A DNA stretch of 64,000 bases from Azophilus sp965221465 (GCA_965221465.1 OZ244892.1:2480001-2544000), one strand, 5' to 3'; counted from the stretch's first letter, positions 20,501 through 29,240 are shown. The notes: a model not told the origin generated them from the letters alone. Program-made: numbers and translations.

Positions 20501-23500
20501 GGTCGGATTTGAAGTTGGGCGCGGTGAAAGTCGGTTGCTCGGCCGTCGCGTCGGATAGTGACACCGTCACACCAGCAGTCTGCGTCCACGAGTAGGTCAG
20601 CGCGTCGCCGTCGGGGTCCGAGCTGGCGCTGCCGTCAAGCGTTACGGTGCTCGTTTCAAACACCGTCTGGTCTGTGCCGGCGTTCGCCACCGGCGATGGG
20701 CTCGCCACCACCTCCGCGGCGAAGCAAGCTGACCAAGCGCCACCCTCGCTGTTGCGCGCCCGAACCCGCATCCAGTGGGTGCCCAACGCTATGCGCTTCC
20801 AAGTCCAACTTGTATCCGTGGTTGCTATACCGGTTGCGCTATTGCCCGAACACCCCGCCTGCGAAAAGCGCTTCACCCGGTAGCGCAACTCCCCCCCGCA
20901 CGCCCCGGGGTTGGCCGGCGGATCCCACGAAATCGTCACCGAGTCTGCGGTGCTGCCGGTCTGCCGCACGTTCTGCGGCGCCCCAGGCTTGGACGGCGAT
21001 GCAATCGATACCGTCGCGCTAGCCGTCGCCGTCTCCGTGCCCGCCGTCTTCGTCGCCGTCGCCGTCCAGGTCGTCGCCTCGGTCGGCGTCACCTCACAGG
21101 ATCCGTCCTTGTGCGCCAGCACCGCGCAACTGATTGGCGGCGACAGCGTCAGCGTGTCCGCCCCCGTCGGCTTCCACGACAGGTTGCTCGACTCGCCATC
21201 GCAAACTGCCGTCGGCGACGCCGACAACGCCACGGACAACGGTGACCTGACGCGCACAGTCATGGAGTCGGACCTCGTGTGCACGCCATCGCTCACCCTC
21301 AGGGTGAAGTGCAAATAAGACGGCGGAGCCGACGGGGCCGTGAATGTCGGCCTCGCCGTATCCGCCCCGGTGAGCGTCACTGTCTGGCCAGAGTACTGTA
21401 CCCACTCGTACGTCAGAAGCTCCCCGTCCGGGTCGAAGCTGCCGCTGCCATCCAACGTCACCAATTCTCCGAACACAACGGATTGCCGAGCCCCCGCTTC
21501 CGCTTTGGGACTTTGGTCCTCCGCCGACACCGACACCCTTACCGTGTCCGCCGCCGAGTCCTGCACGCCGTCATTCACTGTCAATGTGAAGGTCAGGTCG
21601 TAGTCCGCCTTGCGGTTCGGCGCCACGAATCTCAGCTGCGACGCCGATGACGGGTCCTGCAGAGTCACCGCAGGACCGGACGTCTGCGTCCAAACGAACG
21701 TCAGTGTTACGCCCTCCGGGTCCGTGCCACCTCCGCTCAAGATCACGACGCCCTCTTCGGAAGCAGACTGGTCCGGGCCCGCATTCGCGGTGGGTGCATC
21801 GTTGTCTGCCGTTACGGTGATCTTTACCGTGTCGGCCGCCGAGTTCGTGGTGCCGTCGTTCACCACCAGGGAAAAGATCAGCGACCCGTCGGACTTGAGG
21901 TTCGGCGCGGTGAACGTGGGCTGCGCGGCGGTGGCGTCGGAGAGCGATACCGTTGCGCCAGCTGTCTGCATCCAGGCGTAGGTCAGCGCGTTGCCGTCGC
22001 CGTCCGTGCTGGCGCTGCCGTCAAGCGTTACGTTAGCCGTCTCGGCAACGGTCTGGTCAGCCCCGGCATTTGCCACGGGCGCCTGGTTGACCGTACTCGT
22101 CTCCGCGGCAAAACAGGCCGTTCTAGCGCGGCCTTCGCTGTTGCGCGCCCGAACGCGGAACCAGTGCGTGCCGGGCGTGAGACCCCCTGCAGTCCAATTG
22201 GTCGCCGACGTGCTGAGCGTTGATTTGCGATCCTTACACCCTGCCGCCGAAAACTGCTGCACTTGGTAGTACATCTCGCCTCCGCACGCCCCCAGGTTCG
22301 TTGGCGCATCCCAAACAAATGTCACCGAGTCTGACGTGCTGCCCGTCTGCCGCAGGTTGCGCGGCTCGCTCGGCTGGCTCGGCGACGTGATTGACACCAT
22401 GGCGCTGGCCGTCTGAGTCTCCGTGCCCGCCGTCGCCGTCGCCGTCCAGGTTGTCGCACCAGTGGGCGTCACGTCACAGGACCCTTCCTCGTTGGCAGTC
22501 ACCGTGCAACTGAGCGACGGCGACAGCGTCAGCGCGTCCGCACCTGTCGAGTTCCACGACAGATTGCTCGACTCGCCGTCGCACACCGACCCGGGCGACG
22601 CCGATAGCGATACCGACAGCGCCGGTTGCGAAACTGTCACGGTCACGTTGTCGGTGCCGGAGTTTCCGGCGGTGTCAGTCACCGTTAGCCTGAAGGTCAG
22701 CGTGTCGGGAGCCGCAGGGGCTGTGAACGTCGGGCTCAGCCCCGTTGCATTCTGCAAGGCCACTGTGGTGCCTGCGATCTGCTCCCAAGCGTAGGTCAGC
22801 GCGTCGCCCTCCGGGTCCGAGCTGGCGCTGCCGTACAGCGTCACCGACGCGCCAGTGTCAACCGTCTGGTCCGGGCCCGCGTTCGCCGTCGGCGCTTGGT
22901 TTGCCGCGCAGGCCGAACCGCCCGGGCTCGACGAGCCGGCCGCACAGGCCGTGCACGCGGTCGCGTCCGCCGGACGTTCCGTATCCTCGGCACAGGGTAC
23001 GCAGGCCGTCTTCGATTGATTGGGGATATGGTGGTCCGCGCAGGCGACACAGGTGCCCGTGCCGTCGTCCACTTCCACCGCAGCCGTGCACAGCGGGGCA
23101 AGCACGCCGATCTGGACCTGGCCCGTCGCCGACAGACCTCGGGAGTCCGTCGCCAGCGCGGTCACCGTGTATTGTGCCGGCTGCGCATCGCCGGGCGGGG
23201 ACACCGTGATACTCAATTGCGGGTTCGGCTGCGCCGACACCGACCAGCCGGAGTCGTCGAGCCAGGCCGGAGCGCCACTCGGCGCCGTCGCCTGCAACTG
23301 CACCGGCTCGCTTTGGGTCGAATCGTCGGGGTCTGAATCGACATCGGTCGCCGACAGCGTCACCGTTGCGCTGCGGTCGGGGCGCACCGACACGGAGCCG
23401 GCGCCGGTCAATGTCGGGGCGTTATTGGTTTGCGCCCAGACAGCCAGTGCGATGGAAATCAATGCGATGGGACCGACGAAGCGCCACGACAACCCAACCG

Positions 23501-23522
23501 GCAAGCCTCGCGAGTCCTTCAT
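17562..23522 (-). CDS. giant secreted PKD/FN3/Ig-repeat protein
   Basis: A 1,986-residue exported protein. In order: signal peptide (1-31); an Ig-like domain; a Cys-rich stretch (CVACADHHIP, CVPCAEDTE, CTACAAG); one PKD domain (NQAPTANAGPDQ); then a module of Ig (VCDGESSNLSW), FN3 (GACGGE and RVRARNSEG) and PKD domains. The module occurs three times with a period near 1,380 bp: two copies have three PKDs, the last has two. After these come a Calx-beta-like domain, a putative-Ig domain (GLPAGLNFDATTRTVSGTP), an InlB-B-like repeat (ASGYDFSAWGGVC) and a Cys-rich end. An adhesin or surface stalk is inferred. No sortase or autotransporter sequence is seen, so the export route is unknown. Confidence 0.88.
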   Translation of the reverse strand: MKDSRGLPVGLSWRFVGPIALISIALAVWAQTNNAPTLTGAGSVSVRPDRSATVTLSATDVDSDPDDSTQSEPVQLQATAPSGAPAWLDDSGWSVSAQPNPQLSITVSPPGDAQPAQYTVTALATDSRGLSATGQVQIGVLAPLCTAAVEVDDGTGTCVACADHHIPNQSKTACVPCAEDTERPADATACTACAAGSSSPGGSACAANQAPTANAGPDQTVDTGASVTLYGSASSDPEGDALTYAWEQIAGTTVALQNATGLSPTFTAPAAPDTLTFRLTVTDTAGNSGTDNVTVTVSQPALSVSLSASPGSVCDGESSNLSWNSTGADALTLSPSLSCTVTANEEGSCDVTPTGATTWTATATAGTETQTASAMVSITSPSQPSEPRNLRQTGSTSDSVTFVWDAPTNLGACGGEMYYQVQQFSAAGCKDRKSTLSTSATNWTAGGLTPGTHWFRVRARNSEGRARTACFAAETSTVNQAPVANAGADQTVAETANVTLDGSASTDGDGNALTYAWMQTAGATVSLSDATAAQPTFTAPNLKSDGSLIFSLVVNDGTTNSAADTVKITVTADNDAPTANAGPDQSASEEGVVILSGGGTDPEGVTLTFVWTQTSGPAVTLQDPSSASQLRFVAPNRKADYDLTFTLTVNDGVQDSAADTVRVSVSAEDQSPKAEAGARQSVVFGELVTLDGSGSFDPDGELLTYEWVQYSGQTVTLTGADTARPTFTAPSAPPSYLHFTLRVSDGVHTRSDSMTVRVRSPLSVALSASPTAVCDGESSNLSWKPTGADTLTLSPPISCAVLAHKDGSCEVTPTEATTWTATATKTAGTETATASATVSIASPSKPGAPQNVRQTGSTADSVTISWDPPANPGACGGELRYRVKRFSQAGCSGNSATGIATTDTSWTWKRIALGTHWMRVRARNSEGGAWSACFAAEVVASPSPVANAGTDQTVFETSTVTLDGSASSDPDGDALTYSWTQTAGVTVSLSDATAEQPTFTAPNFKSDQSLTFSLVVNDGFTDSAADTVKITVTADDDAPIANAGADRSSREEWILTLIGSGTDPEGEPLTYVWKQTSGPAVTLQDPLSVSQLKFLMPNRAADYDLAFSLTVNDGVQDSAADTVTVSVVAENQAPWARVGATQSVVFGELVTLDGSDSFDPDGELLTYDWVQNFGETVTLTGADTAKPTFTAPSTPGRLAFSLSVSDGVHTRVASAKVDVKAPLSVVLSASPTAICDGESSNLTWNSTGADALTLSPPVGCTVTANEEGSCDVSPTGATTWTATATAGAETKTANTTVAITSPSKPSAPRNFRQTSSTANSVTIAWDAPMDLGACGGEFDYQVVHFSAAGCSGLDRKSTNKTTATSWTAGGLTPGTHSFRVRARNNVGRTQSVCLAVETMAPNQAPVANAGVDQTVAETATATLNGSASTDADGDTLTYAWTQSSGTTVTLSDATAEQPTFTAPNLKSDEDLTFSLVVNDGTVDSAPATVKVTVSAVDDAPTVDAGLDQSVVAGSLVTLSGNGTDPEGGLLSYLWTQTGGTAVTLSDETNKSTTFTAPPHADSLTFELKVEDDGDNLAIDVVAVTVTALPQATLALAASSIAENGGNTTVSASLDLAVASAFTVTIATDSDAVTLGDNAQLSVAAGSTTSTGTVTLSAVDDTLYTGDRTVMVSGALSPGAQAIAPADVALTVTDDDANTTPDFGTLTIADHNWPKDVEIAPLTLPVATGGNGALAYSLSPGLPAGLNFDATTRTVSGTPTASQALALYTYTVTDADGSTASLTFNLVVGYWQLTVSPVPTNGAVSGTVGAETVIDCGTDCAATLADGAAVALTATPASGYDFSAWGGVCAGTTGAACSLSLDADKTVSATFAPAAVDGVCNETVVDGCAAGTLNTTVFNDDDSHHNWRCDGINGGANSSMCSKPKAACSADTPVWTVGAFSCRAPVTGANSGETRTATDNSGTYTGTATFKCDDAAWIEQLGSTCDQ

Positions 23523-23593
23523 TGCACGAACCCCACTCCTCCCTGGCAGTCAGTCAATCTCTACGCGCCTACCGACCGTTTGTCAACCCTCTG

Positions 23594-23614
23594 TGTTGCC
23601 AACTGTTGGCAACA
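23594..23614. promoter_or_regulatory. perfect 10-bp-arm palindrome before hicAB
   Basis: TGTTGCCAAC and GTTGGCAACA flank a single central T in the divergent region between the PKD gene and hicAB. There is no T tract after it, so an operator is more likely than a terminator. Confidence 0.5.
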
Positions 23615-23625
23615 GTCAAGCCACA

Positions 23626-23647
23626 CTGGTACTTGATCTAGTACCAG
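23626..23647. promoter_or_regulatory. probable HicB operator
   Basis: CTGGTAC, 8 bases, GTACCAG form a perfect inverted repeat just before hicA, with a third partial half-site (GCAGGTAC) at 23651-23658. Position and form fit autoregulation by HicB, which carries a ribbon-helix-helix segment. Confidence 0.55.
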
Positions 23648-23668
23648 GTTGCAGGTACTTTGACCCGC

Positions 23669-23923
23669 GTGCGAAACAGACACCGCAAGACCTTGAACAA
23701 GGTCTTTGCAACACCCACGCCGGCTGACATCCGGTGGGATGAAATCGATGCCATGTTGCGGGCGGCGGGCGTCGAGGTCGTGGAGCGGTCGGGGTCGAGG
23801 GTCGGATTCGTCAAGGAGGGGGAGAGAATCATCGTTCATCGACCGCACCCGAGGCCGGTTGTCGGAAAGGCGACCGTTCGTGACATAGCGGCGTTCCTGA
23901 GAGCGATTGGAGTTCAGCCATGA
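23669..23923 (+). CDS. hicA: HicA toxin (mRNA interferase)
   Basis: An 84-residue HicA of the dsRBD-like fold: HRKTLNKVFATPTPADIRW, a VERSGSRVGFV strand, the catalytic His in IVHRPHP, and a C-terminal helix VRDIAAFLRAIGV. HicA cleaves mRNA independently of the ribosome until HicB binds it. I prefer GTG at 23669, since the family begins M-x-x-x-HRKTL; a TTG at 23660 is possible. The reading frame overlaps hicB by ATGA, giving toxin-first order as usual for hicAB. Confidence 0.93.
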   Translation: MRNRHRKTLNKVFATPTPADIRWDEIDAMLRAAGVEVVERSGSRVGFVKEGERIIVHRPHPRPVVGKATVRDIAAFLRAIGVQP

Positions 23924-24261
23924 TGGAATACAAGGGATATGTGGCAAACGTGGAGTTCGACGACTCTGCCGAAATTCTGCACGGCAAAGTGATCAATAGC
24001 GGGCCGTATCCCATCGCCACCTTCGAGGCAACGGAAGCCAAACAGCTGCGCAAGGAGTTCGAATGCTCGGTGGACGAGTATCTGGCGTGGTGTGAGGAGG
24101 ATGGGGTCGAACCCAGAAAACCCTATTCAGGCAAGCTGAACCTGCGGCTCGGCTCGGAACTGCATGCGGCTGTCGCATCGGCGGCAATGACCGAGCGCGT
24201 TAGCATCAACGCATGGATTGTGCAGACCCTTCGTCAAACCACCGGCCTCGCAGGCGGCTAG
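23920..24261 (+). CDS. hicB: HicB antitoxin
   Basis: A 113-residue antitoxin with an N-terminal degenerate RNase H-like HicB domain (YKGYVANVEFDDSAEILHGKV) and a C-terminal ribbon-helix-helix segment (KLNLRLGSELHAAVASAAM) for DNA binding. It neutralises HicA and probably represses the operon at the palindromes upstream. Its TAG stop runs into a short repeat B end. Confidence 0.93.
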   Translation: MMEYKGYVANVEFDDSAEILHGKVINSGPYPIATFEATEAKQLRKEFECSVDEYLAWCEEDGVEPRKPYSGKLNLRLGSELHAAVASAAMTERVSINAWIVQTLRQTTGLAGG

Positions 24262-24262
24262 C

Positions 24263-24290
24263 GCGGGTCCGTCACCAACTTTTCCGCCAG
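24263..24290 (+). repeat. repeat B end motif (solo)
   Basis: GCGGGTCCGTCACCAACTTT follows directly on the hicB stop codon. It matches the left end of family B, without the rest of the element. Confidence 0.5.
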
Positions 24291-24318
24291 ACACAATCCG
24301 GGAATCCCGCAGGATTCC

Positions 24319-24879
24319 CTAGTCGTCATCGGCTGACGGCCGTTGACGCAGGGCGTTGATGAAGTTGGCAATTAGGCCGCTCAAGCCAGCACTACCAAGC
24401 AAAAGGGGAATTACGAGGTGGCCGTTCATTGCGAGATAGGTCGCGGTGCCTAGCGCCGCAATAGAAATCAGGAAACCCAGCCACTGACCACGTGTCGACT
24501 CTCTTTGCGCAGATCGCAACGCGCTCTTTTCCCATTCCTGCCTGTGCGCGGCTTGCCTTTCCGCCATGCTGAGAATCCGGTCTCCAGCCCCCGGCAGCAC
24601 ATCCTCGTATTCTCTGAACATCGGAGATGGCGGCAATGGGCCAGAAAAAGAAGCGGCCCGGAGAACAACCTCCCGAACGTCTTCTGGCAGAGACTCAATT
24701 ACTTCTGGCGGGAGTTCTAGCGGCAGACGACCTTTCTGCGTCGTCTCTCTTGCCTGATCGCCTTTTTCTTCCTTGCCACCGTCAAGACGATTGCTTTGCT
24801 TGTCATTGCCAATTCCATCCACATCATCGTCAGGCGGCGGCACGAGATTTCGCCTTTTCAAGAGCTCGGCCCACTCCAT
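24319..24879 (-). CDS. DUF2335 membrane protein
   Basis: A 186-residue protein with a charged, disordered N-terminus, the DUF2335 signature (MFREYEDVLPGAGDRILSMAERQAAHRQEWE) and two transmembrane helices near the C-terminus (WLGFLISIAALGTATYLAM; VIPLLLGSAGLSGLIANFI). The family is widespread and uncharacterised, often in accessory regions, as here beside hicAB and an IS remnant. ATG at 24879; the first 50 bases overlap the upstream gene in another frame, so the two are probably co-transcribed. Confidence 0.85.
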   Translation of the reverse strand: MEWAELLKRRNLVPPPDDDVDGIGNDKQSNRLDGGKEEKGDQARETTQKGRLPLELPPEVIESLPEDVREVVLRAASFSGPLPPSPMFREYEDVLPGAGDRILSMAERQAAHRQEWEKSALRSAQRESTRGQWLGFLISIAALGTATYLAMNGHLVIPLLLGSAGLSGLIANFINALRQRPSADDD

Positions 24880-25222
24880 GCCAGACTGCCTCCGACAAGC
24901 GCTTCAGATCGCAACGGTTGACGTCTCGAGACTCCGTCAAGGGATATTGGGGCACAACCAGACCAAAGCCGCTAGCGCGCGACCCCGGTGCCTCCAGGGT
25001 CTTATATGCACGCCAGAGTCTGCTGGAATCATCGGGCTGCCCGTCATGGCCGGTGCACCGTTCGTAGCTGGCCTCGGGGAGGAGGCGCATCCTCACTCCC
25101 GGAACTCTTCCTGCTGCTTCCTCAATCGCATCCACCGTTCTCGCGCGTTGAGGAAGAAGCGAGAGAATCAAAAAAGCAACCTCCAGCGCCTCGCGATCTG
25201 GTAGCGCCTTGTTCGCCATCAT
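24830..25222 (-). CDS. hypothetical protein upstream of DUF2335
   Basis: A 130-residue soluble protein with no family I recognise. A helical N-terminus (LPDREALEVAFLILSLLPQR) is followed by a basic C-terminus. The start is one of two adjacent ATGs at 25222/25219, with TAGG about 8 bases upstream. It overlaps the DUF2335 gene by 50 bp, which is long for two real genes, so either its C-terminus or the DUF2335 start may be wrong. Confidence 0.5.
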   Translation of the reverse strand: MMANKALPDREALEVAFLILSLLPQRARTVDAIEEAAGRVPGVRMRLLPEASYERCTGHDGQPDDSSRLWRAYKTLEAPGSRASGFGLVVPQYPLTESRDVNRCDLKRLSEAVWHGVGRALEKAKSRAAA

Positions 25223-25315
25223 CAGTTTACCTAGATGGGTTGTTTAAAGATTGAAACACGCCGACTCACGGTGAGCAATAGGAGTTATCGGTCCACTTTA
25301 GGCCAGGTCCCATCG

Positions 25316-25560
25316 TCAATTCCAGAGCACGGCCGGGAAATCGTAGAAGGCCAACAACTCCACGCGGTCCTTCACCAGCCAATCGACGACCTTGGCGTAC
25401 TTCTCCTCGACGGTAGCCACGAACCGGTCATTCGCCTGATGCGCGCGCGGGTATCCGCCTGCCAGATCTCATGCGGCATCGACTTTGCATCGCCCTGGGT
25501 GCTGAACGTAGCGCATCGCCCGCAACGTCGCGCGCATCCATCAACTCGGACATCCGACAC
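25316..25560 (-). pseudogene. IS256-family transposase remnant
   Basis: In the 448-bp gap before the serine hydrolase, the minus strand reads PHEIWQADTRA (25441-25474). After a frameshift it reads VEEKYAKVVDWLVKDR and LLAFYDFPAVLW to a TGA at 25316. These are the central L-H-E-I-W and A-F-Y-D-F-P-A-x-H-W segments of IS256/Mutator DDE transposases. The rest of the transposase and any inverted repeats are gone. Confidence 0.7.
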
Positions 25561-25670
25561 TTCCTGTGTCAACATGGACGGAGGTCAGTATGGCATACCA
25601 CGATAGTGACGGCGTCGGAAGACACTCGTGAAATTCGTGCGAACGAACGCACATCGTCGGAAGGAAACCA

Positions 25671-26822
25671 ATGGTCAGCGACTCAATGATTTCGAGCATC
25701 GAGGAAGCCCGGCTGGTTCGGCCCAAGGTCGAGGAATTGCTCGCCCGGGCACGCCGCGAAGTTGACGAGGGGCTGCTTTCCGGTGCGCAGGTGGCGCTCG
25801 CCCGAAACGGCAAGCTGGCGCTTTTCGAGAGCTTCGGAGACCTGCGCGACGACAGCCTGGTCTGCGTGTTCTCTGTCACCAAGGCCGTCATATCCGCCGC
25901 AGCCTGGATTCTCATGCAGGAAGGCCGGCTGCACGAAGACGAGATCGTCGCCGACATCGTCCCCGAGTTCGCGAGCCACGGCAAAGAAGCAGTTCGCGTG
26001 CAACAGTTGTTCACCCACACGGCGGGCTTTCCGACGGCACCGTTCAAGCCCCTCGACTGGGTCGACAGGGCGCGGCGGCTCGAGCGGTTCGACCAGTGGC
26101 GGTTGAACTGGTCGCCGGGCAGCCGCTTCGAGTACCACCCGTCTTCGAGCATGTGGGTGGTCGCCGAACTCATCGAACGTCGCACCGGCCAGGATTTTCG
26201 CGAGTTCATACGCCAACGAATCGCCCTGCCGCTCGGCCTCGACGACCTGTACGTCGGCCTGCCGGAGGCCGAAGGGCACCGCGCCGCCCGCTGCGAATAC
26301 GCCGGGGAGGCGATGACGGACCAGGACTGGCGTGACCTCGGGCTGCCGCCTCCACCGCCCACCGAGGTCACCGAAAAAGTCTTGCTGAATTTCGATCGCC
26401 CGGAGGTGCGCGCCGTGGGCGTTCCCGGCGGCGGCGCCTTCGCGAGCGCCGCCGAACTGGCGCTGTTCTACCAGGGGCTGCTGCACGGCGGACTCGATGG
26501 CCAACGCATCTGGGAAGACGCCATGCTGCAACGGGCGCGAACCGTATTGAGCGGCGAGTTCACCGACCTATTCGGTACGGCGGCAAACCGGGGCCTCGGC
26601 ATTGTCATTGCCGGTGACGCAAAACGCAGTTTCCGGGGCTTCGGCAAGACAAATTCGCCCGAAGCATTCGGACACAACGGCGCCGGCGGGCAAATCGCAT
26701 GGGCCGACCCGGCAACCGGGCTTTCACTCGGCTATTGCACCCCCACCCACGACCGCCACGCCATTCGGCAGGGCCGGCGCGACGTCGCCATCTCCAGTAT
26801 CGCTGCCGATTGTGCCGGTTGA
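25671..26822 (+). CDS. serine hydrolase, class C beta-lactamase family
   Basis: A 383-residue enzyme of the EstB/AmpC-like superfamily without a signal peptide, hence cytosolic. The catalytic Ser-x-x-Lys is in FSVTKAVIS, the Tyr motif in FEYHPSS, and the third box is HNGAGG instead of KTG. This pattern is usual in esterases and D-aminopeptidases of the family rather than true beta-lactamases. It starts at ATG 25671 after GGAAGGAAAC. It points toward the receptor/hydantoinase cluster but on the other strand, so a shared function is uncertain. Confidence 0.88.
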   Translation: MVSDSMISSIEEARLVRPKVEELLARARREVDEGLLSGAQVALARNGKLALFESFGDLRDDSLVCVFSVTKAVISAAAWILMQEGRLHEDEIVADIVPEFASHGKEAVRVQQLFTHTAGFPTAPFKPLDWVDRARRLERFDQWRLNWSPGSRFEYHPSSSMWVVAELIERRTGQDFREFIRQRIALPLGLDDLYVGLPEAEGHRAARCEYAGEAMTDQDWRDLGLPPPPPTEVTEKVLLNFDRPEVRAVGVPGGGAFASAAELALFYQGLLHGGLDGQRIWEDAMLQRARTVLSGEFTDLFGTAANRGLGIVIAGDAKRSFRGFGKTNSPEAFGHNGAGGQIAWADPATGLSLGYCTPTHDRHAIRQGRRDVAISSIAADCAG

Positions 26823-27020
26823 CCGACGCTTGCAACGTATCCCGGGACCTCCCCGATACGGTCAGGGGAGCGCCGACGGTGGTCATATGACGAATCGGCC
26901 GACTCTCGATCGCGATTCCTGCTCAACCTTGCGGTTTTGCAGCTCCTCGGACGGACGCAGCGGCACATCTCCTCGGATGTCGAGATCGAGTGGACGATCG
27001 CGACTATTTGCGAGTACCAC

Positions 27021-29240
27021 CTATAACATCACCCTGAACTGAAGGCCCAGCGTTCGGGGTGGCTCGGAGTTGACCCTTACGTCGCCCACCAGGCGATTGA
27101 AGTAGAGCACCGCAGTCTTGTCGAAAAGGTTATTGGCGAACAGCGCAAGCCGGTAGCGTCGATGCTCGATGCCGAGGCGCAGATTGACCAGTTGATAAGC
27201 CGGTTGTTTGTCGGCTATTGCAGCACTGACGCCCGTCGAGGACGCGAAGCCGTTGAAAGAGCTGCCGACGTAACGGTAATTCAGGTTAAGGAAACCTTGC
27301 AGGTTTGCGGAAAGCGATCGGGAATAGTCCAGACCGGCGGCGAAGCTGGTTTTCGGCACGGCGGGGATTCGATCGCCGGACCTGCCATCGCCAGGCGGCA
27401 GCTGGTCTTCCGACAGTTGGGCATCCACAAAAGACGCAGTGGCGAACAACTCCAAATTCTGAGCGGCCAGCATGCGAAGCTCCAGTTCCAACCCCTTGCT
27501 GCGAGCCGAGCCCGCATTGACCGTAAAGGTATGGCCATCCGCACGCACGAAGTTGGTTTGAATGTCTTTCCAATCGATGTAGAACGCTGCTCCATTCAAG
27601 GTCACCCGATTGTCCATCCAGCTTGTCTTCATCCCAAATTCGTAGTTCCAGAGCGCATCCGAATCGAATTGCGTCGGCGCCGAGGCGCCCGTTGCGGGGT
27701 CCGGGGGAACACCCTGCCCCGTCGGGCCACCCTCGCGGAAACCACGGGAGGCCAGGGCATAGAGCAGAACACTCTCGGTACTCTGCCAGGAAAGCTGAAA
27801 CTTCGGGCTCAGGCCGTCCTCTTGGGCGTTCGTGACATCGACCACCTCGACGCCGGGCGGCAAGCCAGCCAAAAGCCCTCCGTTGACGTTGAGCCCGTCC
27901 TGTTCAATGTCGAACCAGCGCACCCCGGCCGTCGCAGTCAGGGATTCGGTGAGCTTGAAATCCGCTTCTCCGAACAGGGAGATCTGCTTTCGCTCAAGCG
28001 TATTGTCCGAGTCGAAAACGTCGCCCCCAAGAGCTGCAGCAAAGGCATCCTGGCGAAAAAACTCCTCGTCATCCCGGTAGAACAGGCCGACCAGCCAGTT
28101 CAGCCGGCCCTCGAACAAGGGTTCAGTCGATGACAGCCTGACTTCCTGAACGAAAGACTCGAATTCCGTGAGATCGTCCAGATTCAACGGCAAGCCCCCA
28201 ACGAGCGGCGATATGTCGCGCAAGTTGTCGACCGTTCTGTCGAACCATGCAGTGGAGGATTCGATCGTGGCGCCAGGGAAATCGAGCTTGGCCGTTAGAT
28301 TGACCAGCGTGAATTCGTCGCCAAGCTTCTCCTGGAAGTTCCGCCGCTGAAGGAAATCGCCCAGTTCAGGGTCGAACTGAGCCTTGCCGTCCGCATCGGA
28401 ATCCTGAAACAACACCGACGCGCCGATCGCCAGCGTTTCGATCGGATGGGCGGCAATCACGATACGGCCGCCGGAGGTCTCCCGTTTATCGGCATCTCTG
28501 TCCGGCTCGGCAGGGGCGATGTTGTCCACATAGCCGGCATCCTCCACCCGATAGCCAACCAATCGCATGCCAAATCTGTCGTTCAAGGGCAAGTTGGCCA
28601 CTCCCACGGCTTCATGGCCAACTCCGCCAAAGCGTGTGTCGGCAACGCCGAGTTGAAGACTGCCGCCGGTCTCGTCGAGATCGGGTTTGTTCGGCACCAT
28701 GCGCAGGACTCCACCGATGGCGCCCTCGCCGAAGAGGGTTCCCTGGGGGCCGCGCAGAATCTCCATGCGTTCGACGTCGTATAGCCTCAAATCGGGATTG
28801 AAGCGGCGGCTGCCTACCGGCACGTCGTCGATGTAGACTCCCACTACCGCCCCCTCGTCGCGGGAGGCGACACCCGTGGATACGCCTCGCAAGACGATCT
28901 TGTTCTCGGGGCTGCCATTGCCGACGAACGAGAGACCCGGCACCGTCATGGCGTAGTCCTCGAATGTGCTGAAGCCGGAGTTTTCCAAATGCTGCTGCGA
29001 CAGTGCGGAGACTGTTACCGCTGCTTCCTGGAGGTTCTCCGCTCGGCGGCGGGCGGTGACCACGATTTCCTCGAGCACGCTGGAAGGCTGGGTGAGATTT
29101 CGAACGCTACCTTCTTGCGCCGAAGCTTCTTGCGCGGACGCACTCATGGAAAACAAGAGCGGAATGCTCGCGCATACCAACCGCCCAGGCACCACGAAAA
29201 CGGACTTTGAAATCTGGACGATTGCAGTCTGCAATTTCAT
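27021..29240 (-). CDS. TonB-dependent receptor 1
   Basis: A 739-residue outer-membrane receptor. A signal peptide ends near SMSASAQEA. A TonB-box-like SVLEEIVVTARRRAENLQE precedes the plug domain (VPGLSFVGNG, IVLRGVST, VYIDDVPV, EILRGPQGTLFGEGAIGGVL). A 22-strand barrel follows, ending in aromatic GLQFRVML. ATG at 29240 is preceded by GGGAGA. It lies 146 bp after receptor 2 on the same strand with no CGGGTAG sites of its own, so it may be read through from that promoter. Substrate unknown; the neighbours suggest small cyclic amides. Confidence 0.93.
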   Translation of the reverse strand: MKLQTAIVQISKSVFVVPGRLVCASIPLLFSMSASAQEASAQEGSVRNLTQPSSVLEEIVVTARRRAENLQEAAVTVSALSQQHLENSGFSTFEDYAMTVPGLSFVGNGSPENKIVLRGVSTGVASRDEGAVVGVYIDDVPVGSRRFNPDLRLYDVERMEILRGPQGTLFGEGAIGGVLRMVPNKPDLDETGGSLQLGVADTRFGGVGHEAVGVANLPLNDRFGMRLVGYRVEDAGYVDNIAPAEPDRDADKRETSGGRIVIAAHPIETLAIGASVLFQDSDADGKAQFDPELGDFLQRRNFQEKLGDEFTLVNLTAKLDFPGATIESSTAWFDRTVDNLRDISPLVGGLPLNLDDLTEFESFVQEVRLSSTEPLFEGRLNWLVGLFYRDDEEFFRQDAFAAALGGDVFDSDNTLERKQISLFGEADFKLTESLTATAGVRWFDIEQDGLNVNGGLLAGLPPGVEVVDVTNAQEDGLSPKFQLSWQSTESVLLYALASRGFREGGPTGQGVPPDPATGASAPTQFDSDALWNYEFGMKTSWMDNRVTLNGAAFYIDWKDIQTNFVRADGHTFTVNAGSARSKGLELELRMLAAQNLELFATASFVDAQLSEDQLPPGDGRSGDRIPAVPKTSFAAGLDYSRSLSANLQGFLNLNYRYVGSSFNGFASSTGVSAAIADKQPAYQLVNLRLGIEHRRYRLALFANNLFDKTAVLYFNRLVGDVRVNSEPPRTLGLQFRVML

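Noticed and set aside
26870..27008. Plus-strand frame with RRRWSYDES and HISSDVEIEWTI, transposase-like at first sight
   Set aside because: Only RRRWS recalls IS3/IS66 proteins; the rest does not continue the family.
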